A stretch of 64,000 nucleotides of DNA from Anniella stebbinsi (lineage: Eukaryota > Chordata > Lepidosauria > Squamata > Anniellidae), in contig JARDYH010000002.1 of the NCBI GenBank assembly GCA_029215795.1, forward strand, positions 58,877,001 through 58,941,000, read 5' to 3'. This document shows, piece by piece, positions 35,276-46,631 of this stretch. Numbering within the stretch: position 1 is the stretch's first letter; every line of letters begins with the position of its first letter. The notes under the pieces are model-generated. The model did not search any database and had not been told where the DNA came from. It was given only the letters and a program-made list of their open reading frames with translations. The position numbers and the translations under genes were made by a program.

Positions 35276-37125
35276 CGCATCAGGTGTGTGCATCTTTGAC
35301 ATGTACACATTCTTCTCCCATTAATTAAAATGTATTTGTGAGCATTTTCCAAAAGTATGCATTTTTTTCATGCACATTTTTCAAAAATACATAAGCTGTT
35401 TAACACATTTTTGGGGTCTGCCAATCACATTGCAAGCCCGGAAATGTACAGACTTCAACTGCAGATTGCATCCAAGTCTGTGTTTGGTCCAGAAGGTGAG
35501 TACTAGCTAAATAATGACCAAAATTGGACAATGCCATACCTCTATAGCTGGGATCTGGAGAAGGAAAAGAATCTCCTGTAGGGAATGGGCCCAGTACACC
35601 TGCATATGCACCTCAAGGAGACATGGGAGCAGATTATAAGTCAGAGGTAGAGGTGGAAGCTGTTCTAGAGCCACCAAGGTTGCAGGAGGCCAGTGAGAAT
35701 AACAGTGCCAGAGAGGATGAAACCCAGCTGCAGCCAGATGATTTGGATGACAGCCAGGCTGGGGCCTCTGAATCCATGGGAACACAGGCTCCTAAAGATG
35801 AGGAGGGGGTAGGAATAAGAGATGAAGGACTAGACATCAGTTGAAAAAGGGGGGACAACGTAGGGTCACAGGATGCTCCAAAAGCCTGGCAGCCAAGGCG
35901 GTAATCCCCTGGAAAGAGCCACCTTGAAGGCAGAACTTAGTAGCCCAATTGGGTTGAAAAGGGAAGCCTATAGTAGTCGATGGCAGTTTCATAGCAAAGT
36001 TTCTTAGAAGCCTGTCTCTATTTGATACTTGAGGATATTGTATGTAGCCTGAGGTAATGCCTGTTTGCTTGTAGTTTGCATAATAAAATTAATTGACTAG
36101 AAATATGACTTGACAGTTTGACTGCAAAGAAAGCCAGGAGCCAGGTGTCTGACATCTCTGCAGAGGTTCTTAAGAGATGAACTGCTTCATAGGGGAGTTG
36201 GCTGCTCTTGATATATCAGTGTTCAGTTTGCTGATATGCTAGAGACTAGTATTAATATAAAAATAGAGCTCTCAGCACATTCACAGTTCTCTTTATATAT
36301 TACTCTTGTCTTCAATACCTTTAGAAATTGCAGGGGCATGGATGTATTATATACAACTTCTATCTGCAGTATTCTCTGAAGTGTGTACACATCATTGTTT
36401 AATTATATTAAATGTATGCACAGCAGGAGACCACACATAGGACTGGGTCTCCATAGAATACACAAGTAGTGTGTACACAAGGTTAAATAAATAAATAAAT
36501 AAATGTAACTTACACACCATGAACATATACCCACTGGTTTTCATAATGTACGAAAATGACCTGTAGTTAATTACAGGGCACTCTAGAAAGGAAAAGAATT
36601 ATGCCTTTTGAGGACTTTGCAAGAGAGGGCAGCTTAAATAATTGATGTATATCAATGGCATCAATAGAGACGACAGATATTTGAGAAGTACACTGGCAGG
36701 TGCTTGGTATCCTTTTACTAGTCTAAAATCATCCAGATTGATCATCCAAGCTAATGTACAGCATCTGCCGGGCTTTTGGAAATGGAATTAATCACTTTTG
36801 TAAAGACAATGAAATAGGCAAGGGCATTAATGTTATTTATTTCAGGCACTTGCTCTCTTCAGACAGACAAGGACACATTGTCCCCAGCTCAGAGAATTTG
36901 TAAACTATGGGAACACAGTAGACAAGGAAAAAAAGAAACGGGCAACTTCGTATAGAGAGTCTATGGAACTTCATTGTTCAGTTCATGGTGAAGAACAATG
37001 CCTTGGAGAACTGTGGGCATCTGCCATAGAAGAAGACTAAGTGACCCAAACCCTACGCTCTCACCTCCTACTTGAAAGTTGAAATATGTTTTCCTCTCAA
37101 TACTGAAAAAAGTCAAGTAGGAAAT
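35276..37125. other. Mostly unassigned, with possible retroelement tail
   Basis: Apart from 35620-36160 (separate entry) and an (AAAT)n run at 36486-36505, no repeat is recognised. The part at 36690-36870 is complex, A/T-rich and repeat-free and might be conserved non-coding DNA. Confidence 0.4.
35623..36160 (+). pseudogene. Possible retroelement C-terminal remnant with 3' end
   Basis: An ATG-started 73-codon frame (35623-35844) is strikingly acidic (repeated E, D and Q; the segment EVEVEAVLEPPRLQEA at residues 8-23) and ends in a stop just before 'aaaaaggggggac'. It is followed by a 3'-UTR-like stretch with an AATAAA signal at about 36083. The composition is more coding-like than surrounding DNA. 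I suspect the tail of a retroelement polyprotein or a processed gene copy, but I recognise no domain, so the function is unassigned. Confidence 0.3.
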
Positions 37126-37127
37126 AT

Positions 37128-38580
37128 AATTATTTATTTATTAAAACATTTGTATCCCGCCCTATTATCACTGGGATCTCAGGGTAGAGGACAGATAAAA
37201 TCAGAACAATATAAACATAAATAATTCACACAGCTAAAATCGTTAACAAATTAGAACTGGTCGAATTATTTTAAGAGCAATAAAACAATTGAAAACAATT
37301 AAAACTATGTGTAACCATGGAGAATTTAGCCCTCGAAGGCTTTGATAAAAAGCCATGTTTTAACATGACGCTGAAATAAAGCCAGTGTCGGCGCCAGTCG
37401 GGCCTCCAAGGGGAGGGCATTCCACAGCCGGAGTGCCACAACAGAGAAAGTCCTCTCCCACATCCCTCCATAATGCATATCTCACATTGGTGGGATACAG
37501 AGGAGGGCTCTTCCAACAGATCTCAAATCTCAGGCAGGCAAATATAGGGAGAGGCGTTCCCTCAAGTACCAAGGTTCCAAGCTGTTTAGGGCTTTAAATG
37601 CCATTGCCAACATCTTGAATTCTGACCAGAAGTGTATATACAGCCAATGCAATTCTTTTAAGGCTGGTGTTATATGGTCTTTATAGGATGTTCCGGTGAA
37701 CAGTCTAGCTGCTGCATTTTGCACTAGTTGCAACTTCCGAGTCATCTTCAAGGGCAGCCCCACATAGGGTGCATTGCAGTAGTTTAATCGGGAAGTTACC
37801 AGCACATGGACTACTGTGGCTAGGTTGTACCTGTCCAGGAAAGGCCATAGCTGGTGGATCAGCCGAAGCTGACCTCAAGTACTCTGGGCGATGGAATCCA
37901 CCTGGGCCTCCAGTTTCAAGGATGTGTCTAGGAGTACTCCCAAGCTATGCAACTGCTCCTTCAGAGGGTGTGTAACCCCACCCAGAACAGGTCACTTACC
38001 CAATTCCTGGACTCGGGAACCACCAATCCACAGAGCTTCTGTCTTATCAGGATTCAGCTTCAGTTCCTTAGCCCTCATCCAGCCCATTATAGCCTCCGGG
38101 CACTGGTCCAGCACCTTCACTGCCCCAGCTGACTCCAACAACAAGGAGAAGTAGAGCTGAGTATCATCAGCATACTGATGGCACCCAACCCCCTAATGAC
38201 CTCTCCCAACAGCTTCATATAGATGTTGAAAAGCATGGGGGATAGAGTAGAGCCCTGTGGCACCCCATAGCTTAACAGCCATGGGCTGGAACAGGAGTCC
38301 CCCAATACCACTCTCTGGAATTGGCCCTGCAAGTAGGAGTGGAACCACTGTAACACAGTGCCTCCTACTCCCATCTCACAGAGCCGGTTCAGTAAGATAC
38401 CATAATCAATGGTATCAAAAGCCACTGAGAGATCCAGGAAGATCAACAGGGTAGCACTTCCCCTGTCTTTCACCTGGAGCAGGTCATCGCCCAGAGCAGC
38501 CAAGGTTGTCTCAGTATCATGCCCTGGCCTGAAACCAGACTGAAATGGGTCCAGATAATCAGTTTCCTCAAAGAACGTCT
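37128..38580 (-). mobile_element. L2-type LINE copy with reverse-transcriptase remnant
   Basis: The longest LINE copy, about 1.45 kb, minus strand. 3' tail at 37128-37250 ('tttgtatcccgccctatta'). On the minus strand, 38117-38503 encodes reverse-transcriptase residues LDLSVAFDTIDYGILLNRL (palm motif with the F-D pair), then GVPQGSTLSPMLFNIYM (motif B); downstream it loses the frame before the catalytic DD motif. 37530-37805 encodes the segment with YVGLPLK, LQLVQNAAARL and ALKELHW characteristic of the post-RT region. Premature stops and frameshifts separate these pieces, so the element is dead. No endonuclease region is present. Confidence 0.95.
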
Positions 38581-39632
38581 GTCCCTTTAAAAATGTCCAA
38601 ATGGAGGGGTTGAGTGAAAGAAGGCTAAAGTTCAGGCGTATTGAAGCTCTTTCAGCCAGAGAGCCGAATTCTATTTCGGAGAAGATCTTGGGGGATGCAG
38701 TTCAGCATTGGGAAGGGCCAAAGGCAAAAGGCAAAAGGGGGTGAGGCAAGAAATGCCAGCATATTTTCTCTTAAACATTTACTGTCAGCAATGAAGCTTT
38801 AGCAGTGGCATTTCAACCTTTTAGAATAGGGGAAAGGGGATGTGCAAAAAGCCAGGAAACCACTAAATGATTGACATTTGGGAGACAAAAGGGTAGGCTC
38901 AGGGGAAGGCCATCTGGAGAACCTCAGAGGGCCAGATCGGGACCCCAGGTGGACTGGATTTAGTTTAACTCCTCAGGATCCATCCTGAAGCTGCTATTTC
39001 CCCTTTTTGCAGGAACTCACAAAATTGACTACTGATGACCTGTTCACATAACTCACTCAGCCATGGTTAGGTCTCTAGCCCTTTTGCAGCAAATGATTAG
39101 TGAGCATGTTTAAACTGTAGTTATGTAGCCACTAGAGCTGTGCAAGCTTCGAGCCTCAGATTCAAAAATCTGAATCATGGAGGCCATTTTATGGCAGATC
39201 GGCCATTTTATGACAGATCTGCCATTTCCTTGCACAACCCTAGGTCCCCATACAGCCTACAACTCCCAGCATGCAGTGCCTGGGAAGGCTATACTTACTG
39301 GGGCCCAGCAACAGAGGGTATATGTGTACTCGCTGCTGCCATCGGCACCTCCTCTGTGCCATCGCCAGCTTCCCCGTGAAATCTGATGCTGCTGACATGA
39401 GCTGAAATACTCCAGTGACCCTGGAGGGGTCCCCACATCTTCTGCAGGTACCCTGCAGCCACCTGCTTTCCCCGAGAGCCACCCACTTCCTCTCGGGGAC
39501 CTGTCCATGCTAAGCCATAATGTTTACCTCAAAATGCTTAACCACTGTGGCTTAGCATATGATCTGGTTTTGGCTCTTAAGCCTTGGCTCAAAGACTGTA
39601 GCCCTTCCTGCTCTGTTGCTATCTGCTATCTG
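38581..39632. other. Non-coding sequence with probable old DNA-transposon pieces
   Basis: 39040-39130 and 39505-39590 share 'agccat..ggtta' and 'cttagcat' words and bracket a block with 'ggccattttatgacagatct' repeats (39180-39230). At 39258-39276 the text ctacaactcccagcatgca closely resembles a ZNF143-type site, but it is probably repeat-borne. Confidence 0.4.
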
Positions 39633-39785
39633 TAGGGTGGACAGGGCTCCTGTATCTTTAACAGGTGTAAAGAAATGGGCATTTAGGAGGTGTCATTTGC
39701 ATGCATGTAGCACCTGGTGAAATTCCCTCTTCATCACAACAGTTAAAGCTGCAAGAGCCCTGCCTTCTTTTGCAGAGTGACCAGA
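39633..39785. mobile_element. Monomer of the compound hAT family, diverged
   Basis: Starts TAGGGTGGACAGGGCTCC and proceeds through 'cacctggtgaaattccctct' to 'ctgccttcttttgcagagtg'. This is the left half of the 320-bp elements, standing alone. Ends are eroded and no target duplication is clear. Confidence 0.7.
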
Positions 39786-40051
39786 TTTTTGGTTGGTGGG
39801 CCCATTTGGAATTTTCGGAGTGCAATGGACCCTGTCATAAAATGGCTGCCATGGTGGCTGTGGCCAGTCACAAAACACTCATTTCCCAGAAGGCAAACTG
39901 GTGAGACAAAAAAAAAATAGCATGCCCAAAAACCTAAGTCCAAGGCAGAAGTGGGGTCTGAGGTCCAAAACACAAAAAACCCTCTTTTGAACCCAAATAA
40001 AGATGGTACTAGAGGGCATCCCTTTGCTTTGTAACATACCAGCATCACATC

Positions 40052-40111
<60 letters not shown>

Positions 40112-40150
40112 AAGAAGAAGAAGAAGAAGAAGAAATAAAATAAAATAAAA
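40052..40150. repeat. Compound microsatellite (AAT)n(AAG)n(AAAAT)n
   Basis: About 30 bp of AAT, then 53 bp of AAG (40082-40134), then a few AAAAT units. Possibly seeded by a LINE tail, but no adjoining LINE is seen. Confidence 0.95.
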
Positions 40151-40720
40151 TTCAGGAGAGGCAGGGAGCCTGGCAGGTGCCGAGAGAGGTATCTGCAGAC
40201 ATATTGGTACCTACTGGCACCATGTTGGAGACTCCAGCAGTAGATAATGAGTCCACATAGTTCTTATTTCCCCTTATTAGGACTATGTCTGCCTGTTCAA
40301 GTAACAGCCCCAAACAGCCTAAATTGCTTCCATTAACCTTCCCAAGATCGATGGCCAGCTGGGAAGATCATCATCACTCAGTTGAGCAACTGGAAAAGAA
40401 AGGCAGGGAGCTGCTTACTTCCTTGCCAGCCTATGCTGAGGTTCCTGTGCAATCAGAGGCTTGTACTCCTCCAAGCTGGCGTTAGGCATTGGAACTGGAG
40501 CCCACCAAGGAGGGAATGTGCTACATTCCCCTTCCCTGACCTATTCCCCACACAGTTGAGTGACCTACTTTAAGCAGCATGCAAAGCCTCAAAGTAGTCA
40601 TGTGTGAGATGGGGTGTAGGGGTTTTCCTTAAACCACCTGCCCAATCCAGCTGTTGCAGAGCCCTCAAACTCAGAAAAAGCATAATAAGCTGCTACCACC
40701 TCCGTTGTTCGAATCAGTTC
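40151..40720. other. Unassigned non-coding sequence
   Basis: No gene or repeat recognised. Confidence 0.5.
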
Positions 40721-40721
40721 T

Positions 40722-40928
40722 CTGAGGACATAGTAACATAGGAAGCTGCCTTATACTGAGTCAGAGCACTGGTTTATCTATCCCAGTATTGTCGACACTG
40801 ACTGGTAGCAGCTCCCCAGGGTTCCAGGCAGGAGTTTTTCCTGCCCTACCTGGAGATGCCAGGGATTGAACCCGAGACCTTCTACGTACAAAAGAGATGC
40901 TCTACCACTGAGCTACAGCCCCTCCCAC
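40722..40928 (-). mobile_element. tRNA-derived SINE, full length, minus strand
   Basis: Best-preserved copy of the family. Reading minus: A box in 'agctcagtggtagagcatct', B box in 'gggttcaatccctggcatct', body through 'gtcagtgtcgacaatactgg', 3' end 'aaggcagcttcctatgttac'. About 205 bp. Confidence 0.9.
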
Positions 40929-41142
40929 ATAAAAGATCCCCAAAGAAGCCCAATATTTATGGCATGTCCAGAACATGGGTAGGTAAGAGTAAGTGAACCC
41001 AAAGCACAGGGTTATAATTAAAAAGGAAAAGAAATTGGGGTTTTTGAAGGGCGTAAATAAGCATTAAGTTGATTTATTAAATTAAGGGAATAAATAAGCA
41101 TTGTGCTAAATGTAAAAAAGCAAAGAAAAATTTTAAAATAAA

Positions 41143-41162
41143 GAAAGAGAGAGAGAGAGAGA
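41143..41162. repeat. (GA)n microsatellite
   Basis: About ten GA units. Confidence 0.85.
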
Positions 41163-41228
41163 TTACAAGATACAAGTATATCAGTATAAAGTTTCTGTAC
41201 TAACCAGCCCATTATTTCATTTGATTTG

Positions 41229-41500
41229 ATCGGGTGGCCCCTCAACCTCCTTGGTTGCAGAAAAGAATCCTTTGTTTACCCCATTTCCAATTCCAAAAAC
41301 AGAGGGCAGTACAGGTGCTCTCAGAACAAAGGGCATGATAGCATGGCTGCTTTGGGGAACAAACGCATCACAAAAATAAGAAGACAAAAGAGGATGCAGG
41401 TTTGCATAAAAAAAATCCTATGCTCATTTTTATGTAAAAATACAAATTTAGAAAGAATTACTATCATTTAAATAGAAATGCAATACTGTAAAGAATCCAG
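41229..41500 (+). mobile_element. hAT-like family 2 copy, degraded
   Basis: 'cgggtggcccctcaac' resembles the family's left end. 'aagaagacaaaagaggatgc', 'aggtttgcataaaaa' and 'atttaaatagaaatgcaata' match the interior at 35.0 and 55.0 kb. The right half is missing. Confidence 0.55.
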
Positions 41501-42167
41501 CTATCTTTCACTTCAGTTGGGCCCCTGCTTCATGGAGGCTGGAGGGAGCCAAGCCAAAGAGGCATCCCAGAAGAGAACAGACAGCATCAGCATGTTGTGC
41601 TCACAGCTTTTAATTTTGTATCTGCCAAAGAACTGGAACTTGATGAACCTACCAATGGAAGCAAAGTTATCTTTATTACTGAGTATACAAATGTTGACAG
41701 TGCAAATGTGGGGTAATATACCCAATGTTATGTGAGCTAATTTCTATTTGCACAATCAAACTATCCTTCCTCTGCTTTCCCCTCCATGTTCCTGTAAATC
41801 TGGTCTGGAGGATAGTATCTGGAGTTGATTTGGGGTGCATGGGGCAGGCAATATTGGGAGAAGGAAAGCTGATAGATGCTGTTCTGTTGGCAGACAGACA
41901 CATTGGATTCAACCTAGATCCTAACCTAGTTTTGCTGGCCATTGACCTAAATCAATTCCAACTAATATGAAGTCTCGCAACTTTTAATATTGCATCTGCC
42001 AAAGAACTGGAACCTAATGAACCTACCAATTTTGTAACCAGAAGGGCAGGGCAATCCTAGGTCCTATTACACTGAGCAGGCACCACATCAGTGCCTTAGA
42101 AAACATCCCAAACTCTCCTGCAGGTGAGCATTGCAGGGGAAGATCAGTAGCGGTGGGTAATCAGCTT
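41501..42167. other. Unassigned non-coding sequence with a short direct repeat
   Basis: 'atctgccaaagaactggaac' occurs twice (about 41620 and 41995) within similar context, a duplicated ~60-bp stretch. Class unknown. Confidence 0.5.
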
Positions 42168-42403
42168 GGGGTAGAACTACACTACTGATTTATAGTGGTA
42201 TTGAAGTGCGCTAATAACTGTTGGGACACATTACCCATTCCATATACCGCTTTCATAGTGTTACTTCCTGCTTTTTATTCCACATTATCCCAAATACCAC
42301 AACAAATGCCATTCTGTGTCCTACGAGTTATAAATGTGCAGGAGGGATATAGTGTTACCATGATGGAATCATAATGACTTGACACAAGGTGTAGATCTGG
42401 CCT
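42168..42403. mobile_element. MITE, GGCC-TCTACAC ends
   Basis: Left end 'ggggtagaactacactactg', right end 'caaggtgtagatctggcc', inverted repeats of the same family as 16941 and 59228. About 235 bp, larger than those copies; no coding capacity. Confidence 0.6.
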
Positions 42404-42607
42404 TGTTCTCCAATGGTAACCTTCTCATTGAAGAGCCCCTTAGAGGCATCCTAAGGAACCACAGAGTTTCCCACAACATGGTTTAAAAATCATGTCCAAT
42501 CACAGACTGGGGGTGGCTGTGTGTTAAGTGCAGACTTAGAGGGGCGTATAAAGTGCATGTTTCTGGAGCTGCTGATTATGTCATGGCGAATTCTGCAAGT
42601 TCTGAGT

Positions 42608-43055
42608 CATCATCATCATCCCATCTGTTTTCAACTACATACAAGGCAGCTTACATCAAATCAAAAGAAATTTAAAATGCAATAAAACAGGACCATGAAA
42701 AGAACAACAGTTACAAGCAGCAGGCACATTATAAAAACCCCACCAAAATAACATGGTTCTTCACACTCACCTAAAAGCAGGCAGTGAGGATGTTTACATC
42801 ATTTTGGAAGCTATTCCAAAGCTTAGGTACCACAACCAAAAAGTCCCTTTCCCAGGTACCAATCCGCCATATATCAGCTGGTGGCAGATCTTTAAGCACG
42901 ACCTCTATAGCGGAAGGAAAGCCTTAGAGAAGTTCATAGGGGTGGCATGGGATATGCAATTCATGAAATCTTCTAGTACCAAAGTGCTTAGAGCTTTAAA
43001 GGTCAACACCAGCACCTTGAGTGGAGCCTGGGAGCAAACTGGTAACTAGCGGCAC
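42608..43055 (-). mobile_element. L2/CR1-clade LINE 3' end, minus strand
   Basis: A (CAT)n-like tail at 42608-42621, then 'ctacatacaaggcagcttac', an A-rich 3' UTR and a coding-end remnant from about 42800 to 43055. The tail resembles the divergent 23.98-kb copy. Confidence 0.65.
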
Positions 43056-45658
43056 ATGCTTTCTTTTTCTTTGTCTCTTTGACCTGCTTGTCATTATATT
43101 GTCAAGCCGCTCCTGAATAAATCTTCTCGGGTTCTCTTTGTTGCTTGTGTTTTGTGAATAAGCTGGTGTGAAAAGCAATTGACAATAAATAAGAAGCAAC
43201 TGTAAATGTTCAAATAATTAATGTCTAAAATATGCTGGTTGTCCTGCTTTGACAAGAGGGAATAGGTCTGTTATTCTAAAGACCACATTAATTCTGCCAG
43301 GGTATGTAAAGGGACACTATTCACCAATGTGCGCTCAACAGATAGTCAAATTGCCTTATTCACTGTAGCAGGAGACGTATTCTCCCATTGGAGTTCGCAA
43401 ACTTAGCATTGTTTGCCCATTCACTGTATTTCTTGGCTGTGATCCGGGCTGCATATCAATCACCGGCACCTCTGTTTGCATTAAACATTTCTTGCTCTTT
43501 CTCCTGTGACAAGTGAATTATTGTCACGTTTGACAAGGCTGCTGCCTGTGTCATGTCAACTGTGGTCAGAAAACCTTCCTGAAATTCAGCAAGGACTGAA
43601 CCCTTGTTGTTTTAGCGCCTTGCTTAACCCTTGCCATCCTACGTTCCAATAGCTGCCAACAAAATTACAATTTTTCGACAAGCAAATGAACAAACACCAA
43701 CAGCAAAGCAATTAGCCGGAGGATGCAACACCACACAAAGGCTTGGTAGCAGTGGCAAAAGTAAGGGAAGACTGTCAAAACATCATGTAGTCCTGCCGAA
43801 ACATTTCACCCACATTCATCTCTAATGGTACGGAGCCATGCCATTCCAGCAAAAGCCATTGTTCACTTCCATCACGACTTGTTAGATTGTCCAGAAATGT
43901 TCTATTAACATTTCAATGGAATCAACAGGAGGCATGGAGCTGTACAGAACCCAGAAGTGACAGAATCTCTGACCCAGAGAGCTTACAAAATGCATTACAC
44001 AAACAAGACAAGGAAAGGGCCAGGTATTTATGATTACTGGAGCTGAGCTGGGTGGTAGCAGAGGACCAGACAGCATTGAAGCTATGGCTATATATCAACA
44101 ATCCTTTTTCAAATGCAATGGAAGAACCATTATTGTCTGCGGTGTGCATGTTTTTCTCTTTCCTGCTGTAATCCCTATTCAAACAGGCTTTGTTGGTTTT
44201 GTAATACTCAAAACCTGCAGCAAAGGGTTGGATCAGGGAAGGTCTCTCTCTCCATCCCCAATTTTCAGGGATCCCTTGCCCCTCCCCACATCACAGCTCA
44301 CCCCATTCAGCAGGATCCTCTGGTCCTCCACATAACACTCCAGGGGGCAGGCAGAAGGGGAAGAGAGCATGGGGAAGTCCACTTCTGCCAGCCTAAATCT
44401 AAATCCAACCCACTACTCTTGACATGAACCATACCAGGACAGAAGATGATGCATGTGTGAACCACTGGCAGTAACAGCTCCAGCATACCACTTCAAGTCT
44501 TGGAAAAGTTGCTGCCTATGCATAGCCTATATTTTAGGCAGTAAATCTTCAGAAAGGGCCAGAAGGAGGAGAAGCTAGTTGGATTAAGAAAGAGAAGGAG
44601 AATATCACAGGAACAGGTGAGGCATGGCAGGATGCCACAGTCAGACAAGGAGTCAATAAAGAACACCACTGGGTCAATGTTTACAAAATGTGCTTATTTG
44701 ATTGTTGCTTCTTACAAAATTGGTGCCTGAATATTGGGAACTGCACACCATAAGCAAATACATCCCTGTGCTGCCATGGCTAAGGGATTATCTAGGTTGT
44801 CCAAATATACAGGCAGGTGGGAAGCAGGGAGTAGGGGAGGGGTGTTCTCTGAGCTGAGCAGAGAAGCATGAGCTCCACCTGGTGCCTTTGTTGCTGGACT
44901 CTGGCATTTTGGACAGCAGGTGGGGAGATCACTTGCACGCAGAGCTGGGGCAAACGTTCCCCGAAGGGGATCTCTCTAGCACCACTGCTTGGATTCAAAA
45001 GAGCAGACAGAGCCCACCACAAACAGGACCCTGCCTCATTTTTGATCACACCACCTCCCCTGCTCTCTGTTGCCTGCTGCCTTATCCATGAAGGAGCAAC
45101 AGACCCACTTTGTGGTCTAGGGATGTGAGAGCTGATGACAGACAGCTCCCTTAGTGGCCTCCTTTGATGCTCACTTGGCCTCTCCTGCTTTCCCCAACTC
45201 TTTCCCATGATCCTTGGCAAAAACCATAATGCTGGGATTTTCTGCCAGGGCTCATGAAGGTCATGGTTAAATGCCCAGCAGCTTCGCCTTTCAAAATGTT
45301 GTGGGGTTAGGTGGGTAGATGAGAGGTCCAGTGGGGGGTCTCCCATCTTCAAGGAAGCTGCCTCCACTAGCTGCTACCTTCTCCTGGCTCCCAAAGTGAG
45401 TTTCCCTCAGGGACCAGGACAGGGTAGTGAGCAGCAGAGGAAATTATGCCCCTTCAGGCATTTGTTTAAATATCGTAGGTCATTTCCAATGTTAGTTCTA
45501 CTTAGATAGACCCAGTGAAATGAATGGGAGTGGGACTTAAATTAAGTTAGACTATCATAGCATATAACCTGCACACAGTGCGCTGGGGAGTTTCAAGCTT
45601 TCAAATAGAATGCTCAGAAGGTCCGATTCATTTTGGGGGCAAGCACAAGGCCACTCAC

Positions 45659-45660
<2 letters not shown>
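43056..45660. other. Unique non-coding sequence
   Basis: 43290-43620 is repeat-free and complex, with five TGACA/TGTCA words between 43505 and 43560 (see findings). 44790-45430 is GC-richer and holds the longest open frame of the window (minus, ending 44792), which I cannot recognise and judge to be chance. Confidence 0.45.
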
Positions 45661-45689
<29 letters not shown>

Positions 45690-45701
45690 CCCCCCCCCCC
45701 C
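45661..45701. repeat. (CT)n followed by poly-C
   Basis: About 28 bp of CT then 13 C. Confidence 0.95.
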
Positions 45702-46570
45702 ATGCTCACACAGAATACTCCCCTACTCATACAAAACTAGCATGTTGGGAAGCTAGTTTTAGATTGCCTTCTTCCATGATGTGCAGTTTTTCTATGTGCA
45801 AGAGTTTCCGTTAGTAATGCTGCTGAATTTCATAATTAGTTGGCTCGTTGATTGAAACTTGTCCATTTGTAATGCTCACCTTTACAGGGTCCCCAGATTG
45901 ATGTATTACAAGTTCACAACTAAAGTTAGAATTGATTGTGACCTTTGTAGCATGTAAAGTACACAGATCTCCCCTGCTAAATTTTCAGTTCTACTGCCTT
46001 CTAGATCTCTCTCACACACATTCCACCCTAGCCCCATAGACAGAGACTGGCTTGTTTGGGTCTTTGTTTGATTATTTTGTGGTGTATGTGTGTGTGTGTG
46101 CATGTGATCCTTTATACTGTAAATACACTTATTTACAGCACTTAGCAACTTTTGCTATTTAATAACAAATATTGCTACATTATTAAATGGAGAAAAGCCA
46201 GGGTCTGCAAAAGTTCCCTACCATCTCCTGTGATGCTTGAAACTTCCTATTTCATGCTGCCGTGAGAAAATATGCTAAAATTGTGTTGAGCTCCATGAGA
46301 TAATGTGTGTCTAGTTTATCTCCTCGGTTCTTCTTTCCTTTCATTTTTTAAAACAAGCTGTGCTCTGAACTAGACAAATGAAGCAAGCAAGAGCTTCGAA
46401 CCATATCAGAAATACTGTCATCACCAGATAACAGTCCACACCAGTAAGCAAACTAGAGTCCAGATCTACCCTTGCCATTCATCGTCATGTAACTGATTGT
46501 GTTTATCACCAGCTCCAGAAAGACACTGAAAAAGTTGAATCACCTTTTCTATCTTCCTTGTTCCATTTCA
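45702..46570. other. Unassigned non-coding sequence
   Basis: A short (GT)n run lies at 46086-46101. No gene recognised. Confidence 0.5.
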
Positions 46571-46571
46571 T

Positions 46572-46627
<56 letters not shown>
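46571..46627. repeat. Compound (GT)n(GA)n microsatellite
   Basis: About 26 bp of TG, then about 31 bp of GA. Confidence 0.95.

Positions 46628-46631
<4 letters not shown>

Noticed and set aside
38117..38503. A functional reverse transcriptase
   Set aside because: The frame breaks before the catalytic DD motif and upstream endonuclease sequence is missing.
39258..39276. ZNF143-type site as a functional promoter element
   Set aside because: A similar word at 58447 is in a dispersed foldback repeat, and no CpG-rich promoter surrounds either.
44792..45367. Longest open frame of the window (191 codons, minus strand)
   Set aside because: Starts at a GTG in the frame given, has no recognisable domain, and lies in GC-richer DNA. 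One frame of this length is expected by chance in 64 kb.
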